A stretch of DNA of 64,000 bases, taken from assembly GCF_030811555.1 (NCBI RefSeq), contig NZ_JAUSQZ010000001.1:3903241-3967240 (forward strand), given 5' to 3'. Position 1 is the first letter of the stretch, and every line of letters begins with the position of its first letter. Made by a program: the position numbers and the translations under genes. Positions 32,364 to 40,100 of the stretch are shown piece by piece. The DNA is from Kineosporia succinea (lineage in GTDB: Bacteria > Actinomycetota > Actinomycetes > Actinomycetales > Kineosporiaceae). The notes beneath the pieces were generated by a model, which saw only the letters and a list, made by a program, of their open reading frames with translations, was not told where the DNA came from and searched no databases.

Positions 32364-33400
32364 GAGCCCGCCTGGGCGCTCTCGCGCTGGCGGCGGCCGC
32401 CGTGCCGTTCGCCGTCCTGGCCCCGGTGACGGGGGCTCACGCCGACCAGGGGCCGGGAACCACCGAGCCGGGCGGCTATTCGGTGTCGGTGCAGGTTCGA
32501 TTCAGTGGGAATGCAGCGCCTGGGGGCGGCGGCGGGAGCACGATCGCGGTCAATCTCCACCCGGTGTGCTGGTGGGAACCGGCCGCCGGGCCCTACAGCG
32601 ACGCCAAGGCCATGCTCGACTGGTACGACGAGGTGACCGGGGGTGCTCAAGGGCCGGGCATGATCAGGCAGTACGGGCCCCGCAGCGTCTGGCTCGCCGC
32701 GGTGGAGCGGGAGGAGGCCGGTCAGGACGTGTCCTGGTACAAGGCGTACTGCAAGGACCCGGCCGACTACCCCGACTACGGGCTGGGCGGCTGGGACGGT
32801 GGGGCCGACTTCCCGATTCTGGGCGACGGCACCACCGGTGAGGTCTTCCTCTATCGCGCCTTCGGCGCCGGCGAGGCCATTCCAGCTCCTCTGGTGACAC
32901 CGGAGGAGCTGGCGCAGGCCGCCCGCGACAACATGGAGATCCCGGACCCCGAGATCGATCGCAACCCACGGGTGCACGACACTGACGACGCCACGCTGGT
33001 GGGGCTGCCCACGTTCTTCTGGGTCACCGACCCGGACTCGGTCGGCGGTACGGCGGGGACCCGCTCGATCCGCGCCGAGGTGGTCGGGGGCGACGTCTGG
33101 GCCGAGGTCACCGCGACGACGGGTGGCCTGGGGCTCAGCTGGCCCGGTGGCAGCAAGCAGTGCGCGCCCGCGATCGCGATCAAGCCCTACACCCAGGGCA
33201 TGAGCGAAGCCGGTGCCTGCACGGTCGAGTTCGCCAAGGCCTCGACCGGATATCCCGGTGGCTACCCGGTCGAGGCGAGCACCGCGTGGGCCGCGGCCTG
33301 GGTGGGGTCCGACGGCACGACCGGTGGGCTGGCCGGGCTGACGAACGCGGTCACGGTGAACATCCCGGTGGCCGAGGTGCAGAACATCGTCGAACCCTGA
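32360..33400 (+). CDS. Exported protein of unknown function, coupled to the lipoprotein
   Basis: A 346-residue protein with a classical signal peptide (basic start, LGALALAAAAVPFAVLAPVTGAHA, cleavage likely after AHA). The mature part is rich in Trp, Gly and Asp, with a Gly-run (GGGGGS) near residue 60, CWWEPAAGPY, WYKAYCKDPADYPDYGLGG and SWPGGSKQCAP segments; four Cys could form two disulfides. It has no recognised catalytic motif. GTG 32360 overlaps the lipoprotein TGA (GTGA). Its position, next to the tad operon and an EccC-like gene, hints at a cell-surface role, but this is weak evidence. Confidence 0.78.
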   Translation: MRARLGALALAAAAVPFAVLAPVTGAHADQGPGTTEPGGYSVSVQVRFSGNAAPGGGGGSTIAVNLHPVCWWEPAAGPYSDAKAMLDWYDEVTGGAQGPGMIRQYGPRSVWLAAVEREEAGQDVSWYKAYCKDPADYPDYGLGGWDGGADFPILGDGTTGEVFLYRAFGAGEAIPAPLVTPEELAQAARDNMEIPDPEIDRNPRVHDTDDATLVGLPTFFWVTDPDSVGGTAGTRSIRAEVVGGDVWAEVTATTGGLGLSWPGGSKQCAPAIAIKPYTQGMSEAGACTVEFAKASTGYPGGYPVEASTAWAAAWVGSDGTTGGLAGLTNAVTVNIPVAEVQNIVEP

Positions 33401-33409
33401 ACCTCACGG

Positions 33410-33440
33410 CCGGGTCGGGGTTCTCGGAGCTCCGGCCCGG
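33410..33440. terminator. Hairpin terminator between convergent genes
   Basis: CCGGGTCGG (33410-33418) pairs with CCGGCCCGG (33432-33440), one G-U pair, 13-nt loop, 10 bp after the stop of the exported-protein gene. It could also terminate the EccC-like gene. Confidence 0.55.
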
Positions 33441-33521
33441 TTGTGGCGATGGCCGCGGACACGGTGCCCGGGAGGGTGCGAGGAAACCGGCGGGCTGACG
33501 GCGCCCCGCGGGCTCGTTCGG

Positions 33522-35309
33522 TCAGGGGCGGCCGGAGGTTCTGATCGGGGCCGGGTAGCCGACGTCGTCCCAGCCGATGGGCCAGGCCAGGGGGTCTTCG
33601 GGCGGGGCCTCGTCGGGGTGGCGGTGGGCCGTGGCCATGCGCACCGCGGCCAGCGACCGCGACAGGCGGTCGGCCCAGGCCGCCTCCACCAGGTCGGGGC
33701 GGATGCCGGCCAGCTCGGCCGACTCTGCGTCGGAGCGGCGGAAGACCAGCTCACCCTCGGGCGTGGCGGTCACCACCGCCCGGCACTCCCGGGGCAGGGC
33801 CTGCTCGTCGTCTTCCAGGCAGATCGCGTGGATGCCCGCATTCGCCCCCTCTTCGAGCAGCGGCAGCACCCCCGGAATGCCGGACAGACGGCGGATGCCG
33901 TCGAAGACCACCACCACCTCGGGCGACGCCGTGACCCGCTGGCCGGGCGGGCGCACCTGGCGCAGCCGCTCGTCGATCAGGCTGCCCAGCTCGAGCAGCC
34001 GCCGCTCGATCGAGTCGTGGTCGTTGCCGATCAGCACCGACACCCCGGACGCCTCGTCGGGACGGGCGTGCGGCAGCCGGGACACCCACTCCCAGCGCCG
34101 CCGGGCCGCGTAGTCGTGCCCCGTCAGCACCGTGATGCGCAGCTCGCGGGGGGCGTGGAAGGTGGCGCACTGGGCCACCAGCCAGCGGGCCGTGGCCTGC
34201 GTGACCGAGGACTTGCCGGCCAGCCCGAGCACCCCGACCGCCTGCAGGTTCAGCGTGACCGGGACGTCGTGCAGCAGCGTGGGCAGGGAGTCGGCGGGCT
34301 GGGTGCGCCAGCGGGTGCGGCCCACCCGCAGCGGGGCGCCGGAGTCGCGGTCGTCGATGACCGTGCGCGGCGGCTGCGCGGCCAGGCCCAGCCGCAGCTG
34401 GAGCCAGTCGTCGTCGAGCGCGAGCCGCTCCCACAGGCGGCGCCCGGGGCCGACGGCCGCCAGCAGCGTCTGCGCCGGGTCGGGTGTGGCCTCGCGGCGC
34501 TCCTGGGTCTCCCGCTCGAGCGTGGTCAGGATCTCGGCGCGCGCCGCCTCCCGGTCGCGCAGCCACTTGGTGAGCAGACGGCGCTGCTCGCGGCCCGGGA
34601 TCGAGCGGGCGTTGGGCGGACGCGGCGGGAGCACGAACCGGGCCCCGCTGCGTGGTCTGGGCGAACGGCTGTGCCGGAACAGCTCTGTGCCGAGCGCCTC
34701 GTCGAGCGGCTGGACGTCGGCGTCGGGCTCGCTGACCTCGGCCAGCTGCAGCACCGTGCCCGCCACCCGCAGGTAGGCGCCGTTCGGCCAGGCCCGGCGC
34801 TCGGTCTGCTCCTCGCCGTCGAGCGCGAAAGTGACCGCCAGGCCCGGGATCACGTCGACCAGGCCACCCGGCCGGGCGCTCAGCGTCAGGGCGTCGGCGG
34901 GCAGCCCCTCGTCGGGCAGGTCGAGACCCGGTGCCTCGTGCCCGATCACGGTCTGCCCCAGGCCGAGACGGTGCACCCGGCCCGCCCCGGGCCCGTTCAC
35001 CACCCGCACCTCGGCGACCCCGGACGGCTGCGGCACGGGCTGCTCCTCGTGCGCGTGCAGCTCGATGATGCTGCCCGGCCGGATCCCGGCCGAGCGCAGC
35101 GTGTCGGCCGGGATGCCCTCGCCCGAGGCCCGGTGCCCGTCCACCCAGACCGGCACCCGGTAGGCCTGTGCGGGATCGGTGTCGTCGTCGAGGGCCTGCA
35201 GCAGGTGGGGCAGCAGCCGGGCGAGTTCGGCGTCGGGGTGCGCGTCAAGGAGCGCCTCGGTCTGGGTGCCGGCTGCCCGGCCGTCTCGCAGCGTGACCGC
35301 GAACCTCAC
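33522..35309 (-). CDS. EccC/EssC-like protein lacking the FtsK ATPase domains
   Basis: A 595-residue protein that corresponds to the N-terminal half of a type VII secretion FtsK/SpoIIIE protein. Residues 1-80 form a ubiquitin-like domain (SIIELHAHEE). An FHA-like part follows (AEVRVVNGPGAGRVHRLGLGQTVIGHEAPGLDLPDEG), then the helical linker REQRRLLTKWLRDREAARAEIL, then the degenerate first domain LLHDVPVTLNLQAVGVLGLAGKSSVTQATARWLVAQ, with an incomplete Walker A. In full EccC proteins two or three FtsK ATPase domains come next; here the protein stops after AWADRLSRSLAAVR and a 30-residue tail, and no ATPase gene is nearby. GTG 35309 was chosen from the family's usual start; an earlier in-frame start at 35531 would overlap the neighbouring gene. 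No WXG100 or EccB/D genes are present. Confidence 0.72.
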   Translation of the reverse strand: MRFAVTLRDGRAAGTQTEALLDAHPDAELARLLPHLLQALDDDTDPAQAYRVPVWVDGHRASGEGIPADTLRSAGIRPGSIIELHAHEEQPVPQPSGVAEVRVVNGPGAGRVHRLGLGQTVIGHEAPGLDLPDEGLPADALTLSARPGGLVDVIPGLAVTFALDGEEQTERRAWPNGAYLRVAGTVLQLAEVSEPDADVQPLDEALGTELFRHSRSPRPRSGARFVLPPRPPNARSIPGREQRRLLTKWLRDREAARAEILTTLERETQERREATPDPAQTLLAAVGPGRRLWERLALDDDWLQLRLGLAAQPPRTVIDDRDSGAPLRVGRTRWRTQPADSLPTLLHDVPVTLNLQAVGVLGLAGKSSVTQATARWLVAQCATFHAPRELRITVLTGHDYAARRRWEWVSRLPHARPDEASGVSVLIGNDHDSIERRLLELGSLIDERLRQVRPPGQRVTASPEVVVVFDGIRRLSGIPGVLPLLEEGANAGIHAICLEDDEQALPRECRAVVTATPEGELVFRRSDAESAELAGIRPDLVEAAWADRLSRSLAAVRMATAHRHPDEAPPEDPLAWPIGWDDVGYPAPIRTSGRP

Positions 35310-35428
35310 CTCACGAACCCCCGGATGATCGTGGACCAGGGCCCGAATATGCCACGAAGGGGAGTTACATACCAGTCTGTGCGTGTCCGTTCCGATACCA
35401 GCTGTGCCCGTCGCGACCCCCGCGCGGC

Positions 35429-35788
35429 CTAGGAGTCCCACAGCGAGCACCTGACCCGGATCACCGTGTCCACCTCGCCGCCGAGCCGGGCCACCAGATC
35501 GTCGTCGGGGGCCTCGGGCCGGTCCAGCCACAGCCGCACCGGCTCACCGTTCAGGAGGTCGTGCACGGGCTCGATCGTGAGGTGCTCGGCCTCGAGCAGC
35601 TCGTGCCCCAGGGCGACCAGGGCGCAGGCCAGGAAGAAGCCCAGCGACCGCAAGGCCCGCGGTGGATCGACCACGAGCTCCGGCAGCCCGGCGAACCACA
35701 GCCCAGCGGTGTGTACCCGGCGCACCCGCCCGCCGGGCTCCGTGACCATCTCGACCCGAAAACCCCTGGTGCGCACGTCGTCCGTCAT
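35429..35788 (-). CDS. Hypothetical protein, DUF4262-like
   Basis: A 119-residue soluble protein with the pattern RVRRVHTAGLWFAGLPELVVDPPRALRSLGFFLACALVALGHELLEAE, resembling the (Y/H)TxGL..xGxPEL motif of DUF4262. The function of that family is unknown. ATG 35788 has GAGGGGG 8 nt upstream, so the start is secure. It shares a 184-bp divergent region with phzF that holds two inverted DnaA-box sequences. It lies 119 bp upstream of the EccC-like gene in the same direction and might be cotranscribed with it. Confidence 0.7.
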   Translation of the reverse strand: MTDDVRTRGFRVEMVTEPGGRVRRVHTAGLWFAGLPELVVDPPRALRSLGFFLACALVALGHELLEAEHLTIEPVHDLLNGEPVRLWLDRPEAPDDDLVARLGGEVDTVIRVRCSLWDS

Positions 35789-35852
35789 CGGAATGCCCCC
35801 TCGCGATCGCCCGGACACCAGGCTGCCCCACCCCCGCACCCACCGGCCGCCG

Positions 35853-35881
35853 TTGTCCACAGCAACCGCACCTGTGGACAA
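35853..35881. promoter_or_regulatory. Inverted pair of DnaA-box sequences
   Basis: TTGTCCACAG (35853-35862) and CTGTGGACAA (35872-35881) form a perfect 10-bp inverted repeat with a 9-bp spacer. TTGTCCACA is the preferred DnaA box of high-GC actinomycetes. The pair sits between the DUF4262-like gene and phzF, far from any origin genes in this window. It could titrate DnaA, regulate one of the two genes, or be a palindromic operator with chance resemblance. Confidence 0.6.
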
Positions 35882-35972
35882 CCCCGGGTTCCCGTACGCC
35901 GGTAGGGGCAACCGGTCCACCGGCGGACGATTGGCCGTGTCCGGCCGGCCCGGACGCTGACACCGTGTCGCC

Positions 35973-36818
35973 ATGCGCTCATTCGCTCAGGTCGACGTCT
36001 TCACCACGCAGCCCGGCCGGGGCAATCCGGTGGCCGTGGTGCTCGATGCCGAGGGCCTGACCGACGCCGAGATGCAGCGCCTGGCCAACTGGACCAACCT
36101 GTCCGAGACCACGTTCGTGCTCCCGCCGACCCGCCCCGAGGCCGACTACCGGGTCCGGATCTTCACCCCCGGGCGCGAGCTCCCGTTCGCGGGGCACCCC
36201 ACGATCGGCACGGTTTCCGGGCTTCTGGACGCGTCGAGGCTCCCCTCGCGCGGGTCGTGGACCCAGGAGTGCGGCGCCGGCCTGGTGGAACTGCGTCGTC
36301 TGGACGACGGGGCGATCGCGTTCGCCGCACCGCCGCCCATCGCGGTGGAGCCCCTGGAACCGGGGGAGACCACCGATCTGCTCACCGCGACCCTGGGCGG
36401 TGTGAAGGCGGAGGCCCCCACCGTCATCGAGATCGGCCCGCGCTGGCTCACCGCCCGGGTGAGCCTCGACGAGCTCGACTCGCTGCGCCTCGACCCCGCG
36501 GCCTTCGCCGGGATCAGCTCCGTCACACCGGACATCACGCTCTACGCGCTGCACGACTCCGAGGTGCACGTGCGCTCGTTCTTCCGCGAGGGTGAGCGCA
36601 TCGACGAAGACCCGGTGTGCGGCAGCGGCAACGCCTGCGTGGCCGCGCACCTTCAGCTCACCGGCCTGGACGCGGCCCTGGAAGGCCCGGGCTACCGCGC
36701 CTTTCAGGGGCGGCACCGCGGGCGCGACGGGCGCATCAGCGTGCAGCTGGGCGAACAGCACCGCAACTGGATCGGTGGCCGGGCCGTGACCGTGATCTCC
36801 GGAACCATCGCCGTCTGA
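35973..36818 (+). CDS. PhzF-family isomerase/epimerase
   Basis: A 281-residue protein of the diaminopimelate epimerase-like fold. Signature segments are FAQVDVFTTQPGRGNPVAVVLD, MQRLANWTNLSETTFVLPP (catalytic Glu position), GRELPFAGHPTIGT and the second-half DPVCGSGNACVAAHL. PhzF itself isomerises a phenazine precursor, but most actinobacterial homologues are outside phenazine clusters and their substrate is unknown; no other phz genes lie here. The ATG is followed directly by the conserved first strand. Probably transcribed from the divergent region holding the DnaA-box pair. Confidence 0.9.
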   Translation: MRSFAQVDVFTTQPGRGNPVAVVLDAEGLTDAEMQRLANWTNLSETTFVLPPTRPEADYRVRIFTPGRELPFAGHPTIGTVSGLLDASRLPSRGSWTQECGAGLVELRRLDDGAIAFAAPPPIAVEPLEPGETTDLLTATLGGVKAEAPTVIEIGPRWLTARVSLDELDSLRLDPAAFAGISSVTPDITLYALHDSEVHVRSFFREGERIDEDPVCGSGNACVAAHLQLTGLDAALEGPGYRAFQGRHRGRDGRISVQLGEQHRNWIGGRAVTVISGTIAV

Positions 36819-36840
36819 CCTCGCCGTCTAGCATCGCCGG

Positions 36841-37587
36841 ATGGACGCAGAACCCGTGACCCCGCTGGCTCCCCGGCCGGTCGGCCGCACCGTGTTCACC
36901 CAGACCTGGGCCGAACTGACCTTCCTGCACTGGGCGGTCGAGCCGGAGCGGGTCGTGCCCTACCTGCCGCCGGGCACCCGGCCGGACACGTTCGGCGGCA
37001 AGACCTACGTCGGGCTGGTGCCCTTCCTCATGCGTGACATCGGGCTCCTCGGGTCACCCGGAGTGCCCTTCCTCGGCTCCTTCCGCGAGACCAACGTGCG
37101 CCTGTACTCGGTCGACGAGAAGGGACGCCGGGGGGTCGTCTTCGTCAGCCTGGACGCCGACCGTCTGGTTCCGGTGCTGGTGGCGCGTCTCGGCCCGGGG
37201 CTGCCCTACATCTGGTCGTCGATGGGGTACGAGCGCGAAGGTGACCGGGTGACGTACCGGTGCGCACGTCGTCCGTACGCGAAGCGCCTCTCGAGGGCAC
37301 CCCGCGTGACCGGACCCGCCCACTCGCTCATCCAGGTCACCGTGGGCGAGCCGGTCGGCGGCACCGGCGAGCTGGAGCAATGGCTGACCGCCCGCTGGGG
37401 ACTGCACCAGGGCAGCTACTACTGGCCGAACGCGCACGAGACCTGGCCCCTGCGAAGGGCCCGGCTGGAGACGTTCGACGACCAGATCCTCGCCGCGGCC
37501 GGTTTCGGTGACCTGGCCGCGAGAACTCCTGACAGCGTCCTGTTCTCGCCGGGCGTCCACGCGACCTTCGGCCCTCGCGTGCGTTGA
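36841..37587 (+). CDS. DUF2071 (YqjF-like) protein
   Basis: A 248-residue protein of a conserved family of unknown function. It opens with QTWAELTFLHWAVEPERVVPYLPPGTRPDTFGGKTYVGLVPFLMRDIGL, the diagnostic DUF2071 region (W..L.FLHW..P...V...LP.G...D.F.G..W.G.VPF), and has FRETNVRLYSVDEKGRRGVVFVSLDADRL next. A TAGCAT box at 36829-36834 ends 6 nt before ATG 36841, suggesting a leaderless transcript although phzF ends only 22 bp upstream. The C-terminus has SYYWPNAHETWPLRRARL, also conserved. No biochemical role is known. Confidence 0.88.
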   Translation: MDAEPVTPLAPRPVGRTVFTQTWAELTFLHWAVEPERVVPYLPPGTRPDTFGGKTYVGLVPFLMRDIGLLGSPGVPFLGSFRETNVRLYSVDEKGRRGVVFVSLDADRLVPVLVARLGPGLPYIWSSMGYEREGDRVTYRCARRPYAKRLSRAPRVTGPAHSLIQVTVGEPVGGTGELEQWLTARWGLHQGSYYWPNAHETWPLRRARLETFDDQILAAAGFGDLAARTPDSVLFSPGVHATFGPRVR

Positions 37588-37658
37588 GGCGCGAGCGCGC
37601 ACCGGGGCGCGGGCGCGCGCAGGGGCTCGGGCCGTGCGCCGGGGCTCGGGCGCCGGTC

Positions 37659-38594
37659 TCAGGTGAGGTAACCGCCCATCGTCGTGAAGTAGTCGGGCGC
37701 CAGGTGGTCGGTGCCGTCTTCGGTGCGCACCCGGGTGATGCACAGCCCGTGCTCGCGACCGCTGCGCGCGGAGGCGCCGGCCACGACGACCACCCCGTCG
37801 TCCTCCCGGTAGAAGATCCGCCCGGGAGTGCCGCCGTAGCGCTCGGTGGACACCCGCGCCCCGGTGATCCGCAGCCGCGCCCCCCGGTGGAAGCAGTACG
37901 CGCTGGGGTAGGGGTCGCTGAGAGCCCGCACCAGCCGGTCGAGTTCGGCCGCCGACCAGGTCCAGTCGATGCGGCTGTCCTCGTCGGACCGTTTGTGGAA
38001 GAAGCTGGCCCGCGACCGGTCCTGCGGGGTGAAGTCGGTGCGGCCGGCGGCGATCGCCTCGAGACTCTCGTGCAGGATCGGCTCGATCAGATCGAGCGTG
38101 GCGTGGAACAGGTCGGTCGTGGTGTCGCGGGGCCCGACCGCGACCGACTTCTGCACCACGACGGGCCCGGCGTCGAGGGTCTCGTTCATCAGGTGGGCCG
38201 TGACCCCGACCTCGGGCTCACCGTTGATGAGGGCCCAGATGAGCGGTGAGAACCCGGCGTAGGTGGGCAGCAGCGAGTCGTGCACGTTGAGGGTGCCCCG
38301 CGGCGGCAGCGACCAGATCTCCTCGGGGAGGTACGTGCGCCAGTTGTTGGCCACGATGAGGTCGGGCGCCACGGCCCGCAACTGCTCGAGAAGTCCTTCG
38401 TCGGGCCGGTTCCGGATCACCACCGGGATGCCGTGCTCGGCGGCCAGGTCGGCCACGTTGTCGTCCCAGATCTTCTCGTACGCGTGCTCGCTGCGTGGGT
38501 GGGTGACCACCAGAACCACTTCGTGACCGGAGCCGAGCAGGGCCTGGAGCGTGCGATGACCCCAGGTCTGATAGCCGAACATGACGACGCGCAC
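37659..38594 (-). CDS. N5-hydroxyornithine formyltransferase of a siderophore cluster (CchA-like)
   Basis: A 311-residue formyltransferase that transfers formyl from N10-formyl-tetrahydrofolate, here most likely to the hydroxylamino side chain of N5-hydroxyornithine. The formyltransferase triad is visible: Asn in IVANNWRTYLP, His in TLNVHDSLLPTYAGFSPLIWA and Asp in NETLDAGPVVVQ. A C-terminal OB-like domain starts after DWTWSAAELDRLVRAL. The fold is like methionyl-tRNA formyltransferase, but its pairing with an ornithine monooxygenase and NRPS genes, divergent around an iron box, points to the siderophore role known from coelichelin CchA. GTG 38594 has GGGAGG 4-5 nt before it; ATG 38582 is the alternative. 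Confidence 0.88.
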   Translation of the reverse strand: MRVVMFGYQTWGHRTLQALLGSGHEVVLVVTHPRSEHAYEKIWDDNVADLAAEHGIPVVIRNRPDEGLLEQLRAVAPDLIVANNWRTYLPEEIWSLPPRGTLNVHDSLLPTYAGFSPLIWALINGEPEVGVTAHLMNETLDAGPVVVQKSVAVGPRDTTTDLFHATLDLIEPILHESLEAIAAGRTDFTPQDRSRASFFHKRSDEDSRIDWTWSAAELDRLVRALSDPYPSAYCFHRGARLRITGARVSTERYGGTPGRIFYREDDGVVVVAGASARSGREHGLCITRVRTEDGTDHLAPDYFTTMGGYLT

Positions 38595-38650
38595 AAGGCC
38601 TCCCGTGAAGCGGTTTTGTTTCGTCCTGGACTATGTCATCCCGGCAATCG

Positions 38651-38669
38651 TTAGGGTAGCCTCACCTAA
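38651..38669. promoter_or_regulatory. Iron box (IdeR/DmdR1-type operator)
   Basis: TTAGGGTAGCCTCACCTAA fits the 19-bp actinobacterial iron box (TTAGGNTAGNCTNACCTAA). It lies between the divergent formyltransferase and monooxygenase genes, 50 bp before the latter's ATG. Iron-loaded IdeR/DmdR should repress both when iron is plentiful. It is the only such box I see in the window, so it probably controls the whole right-hand operon. Confidence 0.9.
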
Positions 38670-38718
38670 GTAAATGCTCGATGCAGCGATTGCGACGATG
38701 TGTCCCGGAGGACATTTC

Positions 38719-40092
38719 ATGAGCTCGTCCACGGGGACGAACGACCACCCGGTCCACGACCTCATCGGCATCGGGTTCGGACCCTCGAACCTTGCCCTGG
38801 CCATCGCGGCGGTGGAACACAACGACCAGGCTAACGACACCGAGCGCGTGGCGGTACGTTTCTTCGAGCGTCAACCGGCATTCGGATGGCACCGGGGCAT
38901 GCTCCTCGACGATGCCACGATGCAGGTCTCGTTCCTGAAAGACCTGGTCACGCTGCGCAATCCGGCAAGCAGCTTCAGCTTCCTGTCGTACCTGCACGAG
39001 TGTGGCCGGCTGGTCGACTTCATCAACCACAAGACCCTCTTCCCGCTGCGCCTGGAGTTCCACGCCTACCTGGAGTGGGCCTCCGCCCGGGTCGCCGACC
39101 TGGTCGACTGGGGGCACGAGGTGACCCGGCTGGAGCCGGTGCTGGAGGGTGACGAGGTGGTGGCCCTCGACGTCACCGCCCGTGAGCTGAACGCCGACGG
39201 CACCGGCCGTGAGGTCACCTATCGCGCGCGCAACGTCGTCATCGCGACCGGCCTGCAACCGCGCTTCCCCGAGGGGATTTCGGGCTCCGAGCACGTCTGG
39301 CACAACCAGCAGCTGCTGCACCGCGTCGAGGAGATCGACGTCGAGGCCGCCCGGCGCTTCGTGGTGGTCGGGGCCGGGCAGAGCGCGGCCGAGGTCACGG
39401 CCTTCCTGCACGGGCGGTTCCCCGAGGCCGAGGTGGTCTCGGTGTTCTCCCGCTACGGCTACAGCCCGGCCGACGACAGTCCTTTCGCCAACCGGATTTT
39501 CGACCCGGACGCGGTGGACGACTTCTTCGAGGCCCCGGTCCACGTCAAGAAGCTGCTCATGGGCTATCACGCCAACACCAACTACTCGGTGGTGGACGGC
39601 GAGCTGATCGAGGAGCTGTACCGCCGCACGTACCAGGAGAAGGTCGTCGGCCGGGAACGCCTGACCATGATGAACGTGGCCCGGGTCGAGGCGGTGCGCG
39701 AGCAGGACAGCAGCGTGGCGGTGACGGTGCGTTCCCTGACCGGCGACCGCACTGTCGACATCGACGCCGATCTGGCTGTTTTCGCGACCGGTTACGACCC
39801 GGTCGACCCGCTGCCGCTGCTCGGTGACCTGGCCGCGTTCTGCCCGCCCGACACCGGGGGCCGGCTCAGGGTGCAGCGCGACTACCGGGTCGAGACCACG
39901 CCGGGCATCCGCTGCGGTATCTACCTGCAGGGTGGCACCGAGCATACGCACGGTCTGTCGTCGTCGCTGCTGTCCACGATCGCCGTGCGGGCGGGGGAGA
40001 TCCTCGCCTCCGTGGTCGCCGGGACCCCCTCGGTGCAACCCGCCGGCGGGGCGAAGGCTCCCGCGGCCGCCCTGCGCCGTCTCATCTCCTAG
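38719..40092 (+). CDS. L-ornithine N5-monooxygenase, siderophore biosynthesis
   Basis: A 457-residue flavin enzyme that hydroxylates the side-chain amine of ornithine using NADPH and oxygen, the first step to hydroxamates. FAD-binding GIGFGPSNLALAIA is near the N-terminus; LKDLVTLRNPASSFSFLSYLHE is the usual second conserved block; NADPH-binding VVVGAGQSAAEVTAFLH and ATGYDPVDPLPLL follow. ATG 38719 has CGGAGGAC 6 nt upstream and 50 bp upstream lies the iron box; in-frame starts before it would begin inside the promoter. The stop is 8 bp from the first NRPS gene, so they share a transcript. Ornithine rather than lysine is inferred from the formyltransferase and NRPS context. Confidence 0.93.
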   Translation: MSSSTGTNDHPVHDLIGIGFGPSNLALAIAAVEHNDQANDTERVAVRFFERQPAFGWHRGMLLDDATMQVSFLKDLVTLRNPASSFSFLSYLHECGRLVDFINHKTLFPLRLEFHAYLEWASARVADLVDWGHEVTRLEPVLEGDEVVALDVTARELNADGTGREVTYRARNVVIATGLQPRFPEGISGSEHVWHNQQLLHRVEEIDVEAARRFVVVGAGQSAAEVTAFLHGRFPEAEVVSVFSRYGYSPADDSPFANRIFDPDAVDDFFEAPVHVKKLLMGYHANTNYSVVDGELIEELYRRTYQEKVVGRERLTMMNVARVEAVREQDSSVAVTVRSLTGDRTVDIDADLAVFATGYDPVDPLPLLGDLAAFCPPDTGGRLRVQRDYRVETTPGIRCGIYLQGGTEHTHGLSSSLLSTIAVRAGEILASVVAGTPSVQPAGGAKAPAAALRRLIS

Positions 40093-40100
40093 GAACCGAT

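Noticed and set aside
35310-35531. N-terminal extension of the EccC-like protein to 35531
   Set aside because: It would overlap the end of the DUF4262-like gene, lacks a ribosome binding site and adds Arg/Gly-rich sequence unlike the family's N-terminus.
37588-37658. Short gene or element in the GC-rich repeat between DUF2071 and the formyltransferase
   Set aside because: It is a 71-bp low-complexity stretch with repeated GGGGCTCGGG between two convergent stops; no coding or clear hairpin structure.
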